Assembly: GCA_017527905.1 (NCBI GenBank)
Contig: JAFXPK010000003.1
Coordinates: 62,001-126,000, forward strand
Length of the DNA: 64,000 nucleotides
Source of the DNA: Paludibacteraceae bacterium
Lineage (GTDB): Bacteria; Bacteroidota; Bacteroidia; Bacteroidales; Paludibacteraceae
Direction: 5' to 3'
Shown: piece by piece, positions 16,504 to 26,379 of the stretch
How the letters are laid out: each line of letters opens with the position of its first letter
Position numbering within the stretch: position 1 is the stretch's first letter
Program-made: the position numbers and the translations under genes
Notes under the pieces: generated by a model
The model's database searches: none
What the model was told of the DNA's origin: nothing
What the model saw: the letters and a program-made list of their open reading frames with translations, nothing else

Positions 16504-19254
16504 ATGCAGAAAATGAAAATTTTGAAGCTTTCATTGGCCGTCTGTGTGATGGCGTTCTTAAATATCTATTGTGGAGTCGCATCGAATCTCGATTATTCTC
16601 GAACTACATATTATGTGAGTAGTTCCGGTTCCGCATCGGGAAAGGGTACTTCTTGGGATGATGCGTTGAATACGGAGTCCTTTGTCGATGTGCTGATGAA
16701 AATGGATTCGGTCCATGCGTGCACGTTCTATTTGACGAAAGGCACCTATATGTTGCAAGATTCTGCCGGGAAATTGGTGTATGCTAATTTAGGAAAGAAT
16801 GTGACGATAAGAGGAGGGTATTTTCCGTCAGGTTTGTCGGATGGTTACAGCCCGGATAATAAGACGATATTTATGCCAGGCGGATCCCTTAATTATACTA
16901 TTTCGTTCTGTGTGGATCCGAATGCTTTTTTGTCTCTATATGACATTTACTTCGAAGGTCGACGTGATCAGGCATCGAGCACGGAATCGACTGTGGGGGT
17001 GACGATATACTCTAATAATCAAATGGAGTCCGAGTTGTTCCATGTGGAGCGTTGCTCGTTTTCCAATGGATGTTATTGCACTGTAAGGTCCTGTAGTGGT
17101 ACGTTCAATCAGTGCGATTTTGATTTCTCCATGGGTGGTAGCTTGTCGGTTGATGGAGGTGGTAATATGCATCCGTTTAATGTCTTGTCATCCTCTTTCT
17201 CAGGTGTATCCTGTTTGCATTGCAAATCTGATAATGAATTGAGGGTGGAGAATTGCAACTTTGTGGGGTATGATGGTAAACTTGCTGATTCGGATGTTAT
17301 TTATATCGGCCCGTCGTCAACCGCTTCTGGGGAATTAGACCCTATGGCTGTATTGGTTCATAATACCATATTGGGTGGTGTCCAGATTTCAGGTGTACGG
17401 AACTGGATGAATGGAAACTTTATAGACGGTACTTTTACAGTGGATTCTCGTGTAAATATTGATTCCCTTCCGCAGTGCAATCTATATGTCCATAGGACGG
17501 CTTCTGATTGGAACTTAATAAACGCTGAGTCTTGGTTTGCCCCCAATCACCTTTCTTATTTGTTCGATTATGAGAGCGGAGTCTATTCTGTAAAGGTGGC
17601 GAAAGACCAACGCACAAAGTATATTAAGTTGAAGAAAGATGCATATGCTTTGAGTGAAGATGAATGCTTCTTGTTCCGTGTGCCGCTCGTAGATAAGAAT
17701 GCTTTGCGCAAAGACCATTTGGGGCAAGACCGTTATTCGGCTCCTTGTTTCGGCGCATATGAATATCCGTTCGTTGTGCGAAAGGATTATTATGTGAAGA
17801 ATGGTGGTGAAGGCGATGGATCCAGTTGGAAGCATGCGATGGGATCCTCTGATTTCTTCAACTATTTCCAGATCGCGCCTACCTCTTCCACCTTCCATAT
17901 AGCGGAAGGTTTATATACACCTAGACAGATCCCGGTTGGATCGGGAAGAAGCTATCCATGTTTCTTTACCCGTCGATATGTGAATTTGCAGGGAGGTTAC
18001 CCACCATCGCCTAAGGATGGTGATCGCCCGAAGCCGTTTGTGTATCACACTGTGTTCAGCGGGGATTCCAAGCGAGAAGATATCCTAGACGATGATGACA
18101 AGGCTGGTGATCTCGTTACGATTCTTAATTATTTCTTGCCCGATGGTGGAGAGGCGACTGTCTCTGGCATAGATTTCAGATGGCAATCCAACCATCCGAA
18201 GTGCCGTGATTGTGCGGCTGCTGAGGTGGAATATGCGCTCGCCATGGTGGAGAAGGATAAGTTGGATAGTGTGGTGGTCAAGTTCAATTTTGAGAAATGC
18301 TCTTTCTCGAAGTGCTCAAATGGAATCTATTCCGATGTGCCTACATTGAATGTAAAAGAGTGTTCATTTGATAGAATTGATGCTGCTGGCGTGGAAAGTT
18401 TTTCCACGGATAATTTGAATGTGGAGTCGTGTACATTCCATAATTGTACAACGGGTGTGATAGCAAGTTATGCCAAGAATATGAGGGCCTACAATTCCAC
18501 ATTCTTGCAAAACAATCAAGCTTTCTATTTTGATGTTCCGAACGAAGGCTCTCTCACTCTTGCGAACAACACGGTGATGGATGATTCATACGTGATCATG
18601 TCTTCCGCCGAGAAGTCGAAGGTGAACATGGTGGGTAATATCATACCTTACCCTATGGAGGGCAAGGCGAATATCACCGAGGCCAGCATAAAGGAGTTTA
18701 AGTCTACGAATAATCTTTTCCTGTCAGATTATTTGAATGAACTGAAACCGAGTGCGAATATGACAGCCAATGATTTCACCACCATTTCAGATTTTTATTC
18801 CGTAGTTCAGAATACGATGTTCGTGGGTGGTAGTCAGCTTCCTGTCCTTTCGTATGAAAACAGCGATTTTCCTCCTACGATTCCGTTGAGCTCGGATATG
18901 ACGCAGGATAGTATCGATCTTCGTTTCCCATTGGAAAACACTCCGGTGAATACTGATCAATGGGGAAATAGGCGCGGCGCCCGTACCTGTATGGGTGCGT
19001 ATGAGTTCCAAGGTGAATATCCGTTTATCCCTTCCGCCTTTACTCCGTATTCTCCAAACGGTAAGAACGATATCTTCATGAAGGGTTATGAGGTCTATAT
19101 CTATAACCGGTATGGCTTATTGCTATGTCATTCTAGAAACGGGTGGGATGGTTCATACAAAGGAAAGTTGGTTGAGCCAGGCGTCTATGTTTACGTAGTT
19201 GTCACCCGAGTGGAGAATCGAAAGGGTACGGTGGAAGTAATTAAATCTAAATGA
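16504..19254 (+). CDS. T9SS type-B surface protein with two beta-helix modules
   Basis: A 916-residue relative of the protein at 7961. An export signal (about 1-26; starts at 16504 or 16513 are both possible) is followed by a module opening TYYVSSSGSASGKGTSW and a second opening DYYVKNGGEGDGSSW near residue 430. Both run into beta-helix-like stretches ending in CFGAYEY and CMGAYEF. The last 80 residues (IPSAFTPYSPNGKNDIF, IYNRYG, GWDGSYKG, KGTVEVIKSK) are the type-B C-terminal signal. Fewer modules than copy 1 suggests loss or gain of repeats after duplication. The stop overlaps the next start by 4 bases (ATGA). Confidence 0.87.
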   Translation: MQKMKILKLSLAVCVMAFLNIYCGVASNLDYSRTTYYVSSSGSASGKGTSWDDALNTESFVDVLMKMDSVHACTFYLTKGTYMLQDSAGKLVYANLGKNVTIRGGYFPSGLSDGYSPDNKTIFMPGGSLNYTISFCVDPNAFLSLYDIYFEGRRDQASSTESTVGVTIYSNNQMESELFHVERCSFSNGCYCTVRSCSGTFNQCDFDFSMGGSLSVDGGGNMHPFNVLSSSFSGVSCLHCKSDNELRVENCNFVGYDGKLADSDVIYIGPSSTASGELDPMAVLVHNTILGGVQISGVRNWMNGNFIDGTFTVDSRVNIDSLPQCNLYVHRTASDWNLINAESWFAPNHLSYLFDYESGVYSVKVAKDQRTKYIKLKKDAYALSEDECFLFRVPLVDKNALRKDHLGQDRYSAPCFGAYEYPFVVRKDYYVKNGGEGDGSSWKHAMGSSDFFNYFQIAPTSSTFHIAEGLYTPRQIPVGSGRSYPCFFTRRYVNLQGGYPPSPKDGDRPKPFVYHTVFSGDSKREDILDDDDKAGDLVTILNYFLPDGGEATVSGIDFRWQSNHPKCRDCAAAEVEYALAMVEKDKLDSVVVKFNFEKCSFSKCSNGIYSDVPTLNVKECSFDRIDAAGVESFSTDNLNVESCTFHNCTTGVIASYAKNMRAYNSTFLQNNQAFYFDVPNEGSLTLANNTVMDDSYVIMSSAEKSKVNMVGNIIPYPMEGKANITEASIKEFKSTNNLFLSDYLNELKPSANMTANDFTTISDFYSVVQNTMFVGGSQLPVLSYENSDFPPTIPLSSDMTQDSIDLRFPLENTPVNTDQWGNRRGARTCMGAYEFQGEYPFIPSAFTPYSPNGKNDIFMKGYEVYIYNRYGLLLCHSRNGWDGSYKGKLVEPGVYVYVVVTRVENRKGTVEVIKSK

Positions 19255-20519
19255 TTCCGAGGAAGATGAGAAGGATTCTGTTAGCAATGTCCGTTTTATG
19301 CGCCTTGGCTGCGCATGCTGACGAGAGGGATTTCATGGATGCATACGAAATCCTTCCGTTGAGGGTTTGTGATTATGGAAAGGAGACAAGTGTCTCTTCT
19401 TTCGACGATAAGGTGTCCTTTGTGCGCGATGGGCGTGTTTTTGTCGGTGTCTCCAATAACTCATGGGATGCGAGCGATTTCACGGTTAGAAAGGACCTCC
19501 AACTATTGGAGATGGAGGGCCCGTTCTCCCAATACTACTCTTCGTTGTACTACTCTTCAAATGGACGATTATATGTCGCGACGCTGAAGAATGGTGAGTG
19601 GGGGTTCCAGAGGGAATTGGATATCCAAGGGTATGATAGGGAGAAAAAGCCTTTCCAAGGATCCACGTTCGCTTACCGTCGTTGGATCTACAGAAGCCGT
19701 AAGAAGTCTAAGGAGGGTATGTATAGCCCTGCTGTCGCATCCAAGGGGAAACGCCTCTATTTCGTCTCCGAGATGGATGGCGGCAAAGGAGGTAAGGATA
19801 TCTGGTATATGGACTGGGATTCGTTTTCACAGTACTGGTCGAAACCGATGAACGCCATGGAGCTTAACACGGAATATGACGAGGACTTCCCGTATGTCTT
19901 GGGGGATACAATGTTGTATTTCTCCTCCAATAGGCCTGCTAAACGGAAGGGCTATAATATCTACAAGTATCAATTGGCGGAGGACCATCCTCGTGTTGAG
20001 TTGTTGCGCGGAGAATATAATGGCGATGCGGATGATATGAACCTTGTGTTTGCGGGGGGGATTCCTTTCTTCGTCTCGACAAGAAGAGGCGGGTTGGATG
20101 TCTTTGCTCCCCAAAAGGGATTTGATGACGAGGAGTTGTTGTCTTACGAAAAGGTTGCTCGTAAACCTTTGATTGAGAAGAAGGACCAAAGAACCATTAT
20201 TTTTTATTTCGATCTGAACAAAACCACCATGGTGTCGAATTACGAAAATGAGTTCAATACCATCTATGATTTCATCAACGAAGACCCTAACTGCAAGGTG
20301 AAGATTGTCGGGTATACGGACGAAAGAGGAAAGGAGTCGAACAATATGTCTCTCTCTCTCGAACGGGCCAAGGTGGTCTATCAGCAGCTTATTAAGATGG
20401 GTGTCAGTAAGAATAGGCTCTCTTTCGAAGGTGCGGGAAGTTCTAATCCCGTTGTGAAAAGGGCGAACACGGAAAGTGAACATCAGAAAAATCGCAGGGT
20501 GGAAATCATAAAACAGTAA
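19251..20519 (+). CDS. Periplasmic PD40/OmpA-like protein, T9SS unit copy 2
   Basis: A 422-residue paralogue of the protein at 14115. A signal peptide ends near AAHA, with an alternative start 15 bases in. PD40-like motifs GGKGGKDIWYMD and LYFSSNRPAKRKGYNIYKY lie in the middle, and the C-terminal OmpA domain has GYTDERGKESNNMSLSLERA and NRLSFEGAGSSNP, including the TD and R residues used for peptidoglycan contact in this family. Translation is probably coupled to the preceding cargo gene by the ATGA overlap. The same gene order as copy 1 supports block duplication. Confidence 0.83.
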   Translation: MIPRKMRRILLAMSVLCALAAHADERDFMDAYEILPLRVCDYGKETSVSSFDDKVSFVRDGRVFVGVSNNSWDASDFTVRKDLQLLEMEGPFSQYYSSLYYSSNGRLYVATLKNGEWGFQRELDIQGYDREKKPFQGSTFAYRRWIYRSRKKSKEGMYSPAVASKGKRLYFVSEMDGGKGGKDIWYMDWDSFSQYWSKPMNAMELNTEYDEDFPYVLGDTMLYFSSNRPAKRKGYNIYKYQLAEDHPRVELLRGEYNGDADDMNLVFAGGIPFFVSTRRGGLDVFAPQKGFDDEELLSYEKVARKPLIEKKDQRTIIFYFDLNKTTMVSNYENEFNTIYDFINEDPNCKVKIVGYTDERGKESNNMSLSLERAKVVYQQLIKMGVSKNRLSFEGAGSSNPVVKRANTESEHQKNRRVEIIKQ

Positions 20520-20529
20520 ATACTATCGG

Positions 20530-21444
20530 GTGATGAAGAAGGTTTTATATATATTGATTGTTGTCGTTTCCTCGATGCTGGGCCAGACATCCCGCGCCCA
20601 GGAATTGCTTTTGTCCCAGGAGATTTTTTCACGCGTGAACAAGAACCCTGCGGCCACTGGCAATACGGATGATATAGATATTTTCCTCCATGGCCGAATC
20701 CAGTGGGCTGGGGTGGAACATGGACCTAAAACGACGGTGTTGAATGTGACGAATTATGAGGATGCTATCCGATCCGGATTTGGGTTCTCTCTCTCTTATG
20801 ATTGTATCGGAATCGGGCATAATACCTTGAATACAAAGGTGGCATATTCCTATCAGATCAACATGAAGTCCCGTTATGTTCTCTCCTTGGGATTAGGTGC
20901 GGGAGTGAATATCGCCGGGTATGACTATTCCTCTAACACGTTGGCGGTTGAGAGCGAAAGGTACGAGGAGGATGTGCTCTCCGAAAAGGAGAGAAAGGTT
21001 TCCCCAGATTTCGACCTCGGTTTTGAGTTGTCCAATCTCTATTGGACGTTGGGTTTTTCATGTACGCACTTGTTGAATGCGAAGACAACATCATTGAAGA
21101 CTGGCCGCCATATTTATTTGTATGGAACGAGTCTAGTCCCGCTTAATGAGGAGTTCGATTTGGCCCCGACGGTTTCCTTGATGCATCATGATAAGATGAA
21201 TGTGGTGGAGGTCGGTTCGTTGGCTTTCTACAAAAGGATTTTTTGGGGTGGAATCTCTTGGAGGCCTGATTTGCACAGCAAGATGGAACCTTCCATGTTG
21301 GTCTTCACTTTGGGCTTGGAGAGAAATCGTTTCAGGTTCGGTTATTCATATGATTTAGGACTCGGTTCGAAAAACCAATTGCCTTCCAATACTCATGAGA
21401 TTCTTCTCTCCTATGGTGTGGAAAAGAAAAGGGCGAAACGTTGA
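20530..21444 (+). CDS. PorP/SprF-family outer-membrane protein, copy 2
   Basis: A 304-residue paralogue of the protein at 15409. The signal peptide ends near SRAQ and the mature start ELLLSQEIFSRVNKNPAATG is almost the same as copy 1, as is the end with YDLGLGS and THEILLSYG. The two differ most in the middle loops (about 125-165), which could set cargo preference. It ends just before the long bidirectional terminator at 21465-21513, so the unit is closed here. Expected role: outer-membrane partner of the type-B cargo at 16504. Confidence 0.85.
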   Translation: MMKKVLYILIVVVSSMLGQTSRAQELLLSQEIFSRVNKNPAATGNTDDIDIFLHGRIQWAGVEHGPKTTVLNVTNYEDAIRSGFGFSLSYDCIGIGHNTLNTKVAYSYQINMKSRYVLSLGLGAGVNIAGYDYSSNTLAVESERYEEDVLSEKERKVSPDFDLGFELSNLYWTLGFSCTHLLNAKTTSLKTGRHIYLYGTSLVPLNEEFDLAPTVSLMHHDKMNVVEVGSLAFYKRIFWGGISWRPDLHSKMEPSMLVFTLGLERNRFRFGYSYDLGLGSKNQLPSNTHEILLSYGVEKKRAKR

Positions 21445-21464
21445 TTCTTCAAATGATTGCTAAA

Positions 21465-21513
21465 TTTTAGGGGGATACAGAGACGCATTCACAGTCTCTG
21501 TATCCCCCTAAAA
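21465..21513. terminator. Bidirectional terminator, perfect 20-bp stem
   Basis: Arms 21465-21484 and 21494-21513 are exact reverse complements around a 9-base loop. Each strand ends in a run of four U after the G/C-rich stem. It lies between the convergent ends of the T9SS unit and the serpin array and can serve both. Confidence 0.85.
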
Positions 21514-21531
21514 GCATCTAATTATTATTCG

Positions 21532-22944
21532 TCAAGGTACGAAGTCATACTCTCCCAGGAAGAGCAGGAGACCCGTGGCGTTCTCGCGGATGGCGAAGGC
21601 GAACGGACGGTTGCAGTTCATTTTGAAACGATCTTCCGGGTCTGGCGATATCAGTTTCATTTCGCCCACGATGGAAGTGACTGCGGCTGCTTCCGTACCC
21701 TTTTCGTCTACCTTGATGAAATAATCCTGAGCGATCTGTGCGATGTAATAAGGACTTATTCCATTCCCGCTCATTATGGCGTTCGGGTAAGTAGAGAAAA
21801 TGTCTTCGATATTGAATTCTTCCAATGTTTTAACCAATTGATAGTTGCCCTTGATTTCGAACTTAGGCATGATCAAATCACCAGCTTGAGGTTGGAATGG
21901 AATGGATTCCCATTGGATGGCTGGCAATACTTCGTCGATGTTTTTCCCCTCTTTCGGCAGCACGACAACCATGCTGTAGGCGTAGGTGCTATTTGCGTCT
22001 ATCGAAGCGGAATCACCTCCGAAATAGTCTAATGCGATGGCTTGGTAATCATCCGTTTCGGCATATGGTAGCTTCGGGTGTGAGATTCCCATGAAATCCG
22101 TCTGTTGGGATTCTCCTAATGTGCCGAAGAAATCCTTTTGTCCAGCGCTTTGGAATGCGACCTTCCAGTTCGCATTGAAGTAGCATGCGTTGTTGAGGAC
22201 AAGTACCACGTTGTCGTGGATGTCTACTCCCAATTTATTGATGCGGTTGTTGGTCATGAGTGCTGCCCAATGGTCTATCGTGTCCTTCGCTCCTTGGGGA
22301 TTTCCCATGAAATTGAGGTGTCTGACGGTCGCATAGTATTTCTGTCTTGCCGTTTCCAGGAAATTATCATAGACAGGTGCTCCCTCTTGTACCCATAGCG
22401 CGTTGGCGGTATGGATGTCCACGCTGTCGACATTCGAGTTGAGGGAGAGGTATACCTTCTGGTAGAAATCGTTCATATCCTTCAATGCGTTCTTCGATTG
22501 GAATCCTAAGGCATCGGTGATCTCCTTGGCGCCTTTGTCGGATGCTCCGTTGGCGCAGAATCCCAAGGCCATGTTGAGGCTGACCGGCGAGAAGAAATGG
22601 ATAGCCCTTGGGTCTGTCGATCCCGGCTTCACCGGCAACTTGCGGATCTTAGCGTAGCATTCCATGGCGAATGCGTTGTTAGCTTGTACGAACGCTTGTT
22701 CCTGTGCGCTTACCGTAAGCGGATTCGGCTTGGAGAATGTCGGAGGCATGGTGTTTTCCGACAGCGGTTTGTAGACCACATCTTGGACTGCCCCGAAGGT
22801 GACGCTGTCCACCTCATTGATGTTAAACACTTGTTGTTCGCCGTTCTTCAGCCAAACTTGCATGTTGCTTGGCGTCTCGGCGAATGATGCGGCACAGAAT
22901 GTCAATGCCGCAAACCCTACTAATAAACTTTTTTCCATATCCAT
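21532..22944 (-). CDS. Exported serpin 1 (predicted P1 Lys)
   Basis: A 470-residue serpin, last in transcription order. Signal peptide at about 1-23; a second ATG at 22938 is an equally good start. A short N-terminal segment carries the MQVWLKNGEQ...VDSVTFG motif also seen in other exported Bacteroidetes proteins. The serpin fold is shown by HFFSPVSLNMALGFCANGA, VLNNACYFNANW, a YSMVVVLPKEG strand and NRPFAFAIREN near the C-terminus. The hinge KGTEAAAVT is intact, so it should be inhibitory. Counting the hinge Gly as P15 places P1 at Lys (codon 21655-21657), a trypsin-like target. No lipobox and no T9SS C-terminal signal was seen; it is probably periplasmic or released. Confidence 0.85.
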   Translation of the reverse strand: MDMEKSLLVGFAALTFCAASFAETPSNMQVWLKNGEQQVFNINEVDSVTFGAVQDVVYKPLSENTMPPTFSKPNPLTVSAQEQAFVQANNAFAMECYAKIRKLPVKPGSTDPRAIHFFSPVSLNMALGFCANGASDKGAKEITDALGFQSKNALKDMNDFYQKVYLSLNSNVDSVDIHTANALWVQEGAPVYDNFLETARQKYYATVRHLNFMGNPQGAKDTIDHWAALMTNNRINKLGVDIHDNVVLVLNNACYFNANWKVAFQSAGQKDFFGTLGESQQTDFMGISHPKLPYAETDDYQAIALDYFGGDSASIDANSTYAYSMVVVLPKEGKNIDEVLPAIQWESIPFQPQAGDLIMPKFEIKGNYQLVKTLEEFNIEDIFSTYPNAIMSGNGISPYYIAQIAQDYFIKVDEKGTEAAAVTSIVGEMKLISPDPEDRFKMNCNRPFAFAIRENATGLLLFLGEYDFVP

Positions 22945-23216
22945 CTAATTTTAAATTAATAAAAAGTCTTCGCAAACATTTGCCGAGGAGGAGGCGCGGA
23001 GTGACCGTTCCTCCTCCTCAACAGAATATCATACAGTGGAATCCCTAAGGAGTTCCAAAATCATTCATTGACCGGTTGATGGGGGTTCCCCCCTATCTGT
23101 TTAGCCCCCTATGGGGCACAAATTATCCCTATTATAAAGATAAGAATAATTTTCCAAATTCCAACGATTAATCAATCTTTTAATCTAAATTTTTGATTGA
23201 CCATGTTGAATCGACA
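22945..23216. other. Gap between serpins 1 and 2
   Basis: It lacks the 150-bp repeat found in other serpin gaps. It holds a perfect 10-bp stem, GAGGAGGAGG (22985-22994) with CCTCCTCCTC (23010-23019), of unknown role. It is not followed at once by a U run on either strand. Confidence 0.55.
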
Positions 23217-24662
23217 TTAATTCCCTTCCTCATGTGGCACGAAGTCATATTCTCCTATGAAGAGGATCAGTCCCGTGGCATTCTCACGGATGACGAATGC
23301 GAACGGACGGTTGCAGAACATAGAGAAATTTGGGTCATGCATTCCTGTGGTTTCTTCGACCTCAACGGTCGTGACGGCGGCAGCCTCCGTTCCGAGCTCG
23401 TCCACCCTCAGGAAATAATCTTGGATCACATTAGAGACCGCATAAGGATTGTCTCCTTGGTAAAGCTCTATCGCATTAGGGAAACTATTGTATATGTCTT
23501 CGATGCCCATTGAATTGATGACGTTCAGTCCAGGGGTGGTGTCATTCAGGTTATATCCGCCCTTGACCTTGATCTTCGGCATATAGATATTGCATGCTTT
23601 ATACTTGAAAGGGATGGAGTCCCATTGGAAGGTAGGCAATAGCTCGTCAAGACTATGGCCCTCCTTCGGCAGTACGACAATCATGCTGTATGCGGTGGGT
23701 GATTCATCGCCCCATTCTATCTCCTCTCCGCTTGAATAGTCCAAACTGACGGCGTCATAGTTGTCCGTCTCTGCGCATTTCAGCTTCTGCATTTCGATCT
23801 CCATGAAATCTGTTGCCTCAGGATCTCCTACTGATCCGTAAAATATGCTCTTGTTATAAGGTTCGAATGGAATTTTCCATTTCGCGTTGAAGTAGCATGC
23901 GTTGTTAAGGACAAGTCTTGTCCATGTGTCTATATCGACGCTAATGTTCTTGATGCAATCGTTGGTCATCAAGGCGGCCCACTTGTTGATGGTGTCTTTT
24001 GAGCCGTCAGGATCCCCCCTGAAATTGAGGTGTCTGACCGTCGCATAATACTTCTCCTTGGCAGTCTCCAAGAAATTTTCGAGGACATTGTTCTTATTGT
24101 CCGCCCATAATGCGTTGGCGGTGTGGATGTCCACGCTGTCAACATTCGAATTGAGGGAGCAATAGAGCTTCTGGTAAAAGTTATTCATGTCCTCTAACGC
24201 ATTCTCCGTATGGAAGCCTAGCGCATCTGTGATCTCCTTGGCACCTTCCTCGGTGGCACCGTTAGCGCAGAAGCCTAAAGCGAAGTTGAGGCTGACCGGC
24301 GAGAAGAAATGGACAGGTCTCGGTTGAGGTTCCTCTTCTTTCATTTGGTTTTTAGGAAGCTTCCTGACTATCTGGTAACACTTTTGGGCGAACTCATTAT
24401 TCGCTCTGATGAACGCCTGCTCCTGCTCATTCACCACAAGCGGATTGGGCTGGGCGAACTTTGGTGGCATGAAGTTCTCTGTCAGTGGAGTAATCTCTGG
24501 ATTCTTGTATGTGCCAAAGGTGACACTGTCCACTTGATCGATGTCGAAAATCTTTGGTTCCCCGTCCTTCAGCCAGACCTGCATTTTGTCTGGTGTGCCG
24601 GCGAAAGATACGGCGCTGATGGTCAGTGCCGCAAACCCTAATAGTAAAGTTCTTTTTTTCAT
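23217..24662 (-). CDS. Exported serpin 2 (predicted P1 Thr)
   Basis: About 481 residues from the MKKRTLLLGF start at 24662; an ATG at 24689 would put 9 extra residues before the signal peptide. It has the same build as its neighbours: signal peptide, MQVWLKDGEPKIFDIDQVDSVTFG, then the serpin body with HFFSPVSLNFALGFCANGA and VLNNACYFNAKW. The hinge is LGTEAAAVT. The loop that follows, TVEVEETTGMHDPNF, is acidic and unlike the others, and counting puts P1 at Thr. The hinge keeps small residues at P12-P10, so inhibition is likely. Exported, with no lipobox. Confidence 0.85.
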   Translation of the reverse strand: MKKRTLLLGFAALTISAVSFAGTPDKMQVWLKDGEPKIFDIDQVDSVTFGTYKNPEITPLTENFMPPKFAQPNPLVVNEQEQAFIRANNEFAQKCYQIVRKLPKNQMKEEEPQPRPVHFFSPVSLNFALGFCANGATEEGAKEITDALGFHTENALEDMNNFYQKLYCSLNSNVDSVDIHTANALWADNKNNVLENFLETAKEKYYATVRHLNFRGDPDGSKDTINKWAALMTNDCIKNISVDIDTWTRLVLNNACYFNAKWKIPFEPYNKSIFYGSVGDPEATDFMEIEMQKLKCAETDNYDAVSLDYSSGEEIEWGDESPTAYSMIVVLPKEGHSLDELLPTFQWDSIPFKYKACNIYMPKIKVKGGYNLNDTTPGLNVINSMGIEDIYNSFPNAIELYQGDNPYAVSNVIQDYFLRVDELGTEAAAVTTVEVEETTGMHDPNFSMFCNRPFAFVIRENATGLILFIGEYDFVPHEEGN

Positions 24663-24719
24663 AAGCATATATTTTAATTCAAAATTCAAAATTGACTTCG
24701 TTGAACTAACGTTTCATAA

Positions 24720-24852
24720 ATATCTATGTTTCGCCCCTTCAGGGCTATGTCCGCACCCGTCGCCTTGTGCACAGGGGTTAACACCCCTGTCTGGAGGATG
24801 TCGCCCCGTTGGGGCTTAAGGAGTGCGCATCATGTAAAGATACGCATATCCC
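24720..24852. repeat. Serpin-spacer repeat, copy 1
   Basis: A unit with the hairpins GCCCcttcaGGGC, CAGGGGTtaacACCCCTG and GCCCCgttGGGGC, ending in the GCGCATCATGTAAAGATACGCA segment. It lacks the CCTAGGGC/GCCCTAGG hairpin of full copies. It lies between serpins 2 and 3, next to an A/T-rich AATTCAAAATT run. Confidence 0.8.
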
Positions 24853-24860
24853 CAAAATTC

Positions 24861-26243
24861 TTAATTCCCCTTTGGTACTGAGTTATATTCACCCATGAAG
24901 AGGATCAGCCCTGTTTTGTTCTCGCGGATGGCGAAAGCGAACGGACGGTCGCATGTCATGCGGAAAAATCTCATGGCAGCGCCTCCCGCACCCACGATAG
25001 AGGTGACAGCGGCAGCCTCGGTACCTTCCTCATCCACATTGATGAAAAAGTCTTGTGCGATATCATCGATATAATTTTCTCCGGAAACGATGTATGGACA
25101 TGTTTGGAAAATCTCTTTGATGCCTAGATTCTTGACGCATTCCTTCAAAGGAGATCCTCCTGCGGCTTTAAACTTCGGCATAGAAAGAAACCCCATCATG
25201 TAGTTGAAAGGAATGGAGTCCCACCGGACCGTCGACCATACTTCGTCGAGGTCATGACCCGTGTTCGGCAACACGACGATCATGCTGTAAGCGCAGTCGC
25301 TTGTGGTGAAACCTGGTTTGTACGAAAGTTTTTGGGATTCGAGCCCATAGTCCAGTTTAACGGCTTGATATTCATCTGTTTCCGCATACTCCATACCCTC
25401 TTCTCTGATAGACATGAAGTCTGTTTCTTCTATGATGTCTGGCGTCGGGTAGAACGCCGCCTTCCCGGCCGGGAGGAACTTCGTCACCCAACTGCCTTTG
25501 AAGTAGCAAGCGTTATTAAGGACGAATTTAGTGTCATCTTTGATTTGTATGCTGAGGTTTTTGATGCAATCGTGGGTCGCGAGTGCCGCCCAATGGTCGA
25601 TGGTGTCTTTCGACCCACTAGGGTCTCCATAGAAGTCGAGATTTCTAATCGTCGCATAGTACGTCTCCTTTGCGAGCTTCACGAAATTCGGGTAGGCGCC
25701 ACTTCTCGCATCTAGCCATACTGCGTTGGAGGTGCTCATGATCACGCTATCGACAAACGAGTTGAGGGAAAGGTATATCTTATTGAAGAAGTCATTCATA
25801 TCCCCTATGGCGTTATTCGAATCGAAACCCAATGCGTCAGTGATCTCTTTCGCACCTTCTTTTGTAGCCCCATTAGCGCATAGGCCCAAAGCTATGTTGA
25901 GGCTAATTGGGGAAAAGAATCTGACACCATCTGGATCCCCCTTCCGCAACTCGACAAAGCACTTTCTGCCGAACTCGTTGGTGCTCTTGACGTACTTCAG
26001 TTCCTGGTCGTTCACCTCGAGCGGAATGGGCTGGGCGAATGTCGGAGGCATGGTGTTCTCGGTCAGCAGTGTGAATTCCTGCTGAGGACTATTGCCGAAT
26101 GTGACGCTGTCCACTTGGCTGATGTCGAAAATGCTATGTTCTCCGTTCTTTAGCCAGACCTGCATGTTTTCCGGTGTGCCGGCGAAGGAGGCGAGGCTGG
26201 TCGCCAACGCCGTAAATCCTATGAGTAATGTTCTTTTGTCCAT
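24861..26243 (-). CDS. Exported serpin 3 (predicted P1 Gly)
   Basis: A 460-residue protein very similar to serpin 4, especially over the first 90 residues (MDKRTLLIGF, GTPENMQVWLKNGE, NSPQQE), which points to recent duplication. Serpin landmarks are RFFSPISLNIALGLCANGA, VLNNACYFKGSW and DRPFAFAIREN. The hinge EGTEAAAVT is intact, and the loop SIVGAGGAAMRFFRM puts P1 at Gly with Ala and Met beyond it. This would suit an elastase-like protease, unless cleavage shifts to the nearby Met/Arg. The signal peptide has no lipobox. Confidence 0.86.
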   Translation of the reverse strand: MDKRTLLIGFTALATSLASFAGTPENMQVWLKNGEHSIFDISQVDSVTFGNSPQQEFTLLTENTMPPTFAQPIPLEVNDQELKYVKSTNEFGRKCFVELRKGDPDGVRFFSPISLNIALGLCANGATKEGAKEITDALGFDSNNAIGDMNDFFNKIYLSLNSFVDSVIMSTSNAVWLDARSGAYPNFVKLAKETYYATIRNLDFYGDPSGSKDTIDHWAALATHDCIKNLSIQIKDDTKFVLNNACYFKGSWVTKFLPAGKAAFYPTPDIIEETDFMSIREEGMEYAETDEYQAVKLDYGLESQKLSYKPGFTTSDCAYSMIVVLPNTGHDLDEVWSTVRWDSIPFNYMMGFLSMPKFKAAGGSPLKECVKNLGIKEIFQTCPYIVSGENYIDDIAQDFFINVDEEGTEAAAVTSIVGAGGAAMRFFRMTCDRPFAFAIRENKTGLILFMGEYNSVPKGN

Positions 26244-26267
26244 GAAGTTTTATATTAATTCAAAATT

Positions 26268-26350
26268 CCCTAGGGCGTTGCCCCAGGCTATATATGTTAC
26301 GCCCTTTCAGGGCTGGGAGTTTGCGCATCGTGTAAAGATACGCATTCTCC
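26268..26350. repeat. Serpin-spacer repeat, copy 2 (internally deleted)
   Basis: It has the CCCTAGGGCGTTGCC start and the GCCCtttcaGGGC hairpin, then jumps to the GCGCATCGTGTAAAGATACGCA end. The two middle hairpins are missing. It lies between serpins 3 and 4. Confidence 0.75.
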
Positions 26351-26379
26351 CATAATTCTTAATTCAAAATTCAAAATTC

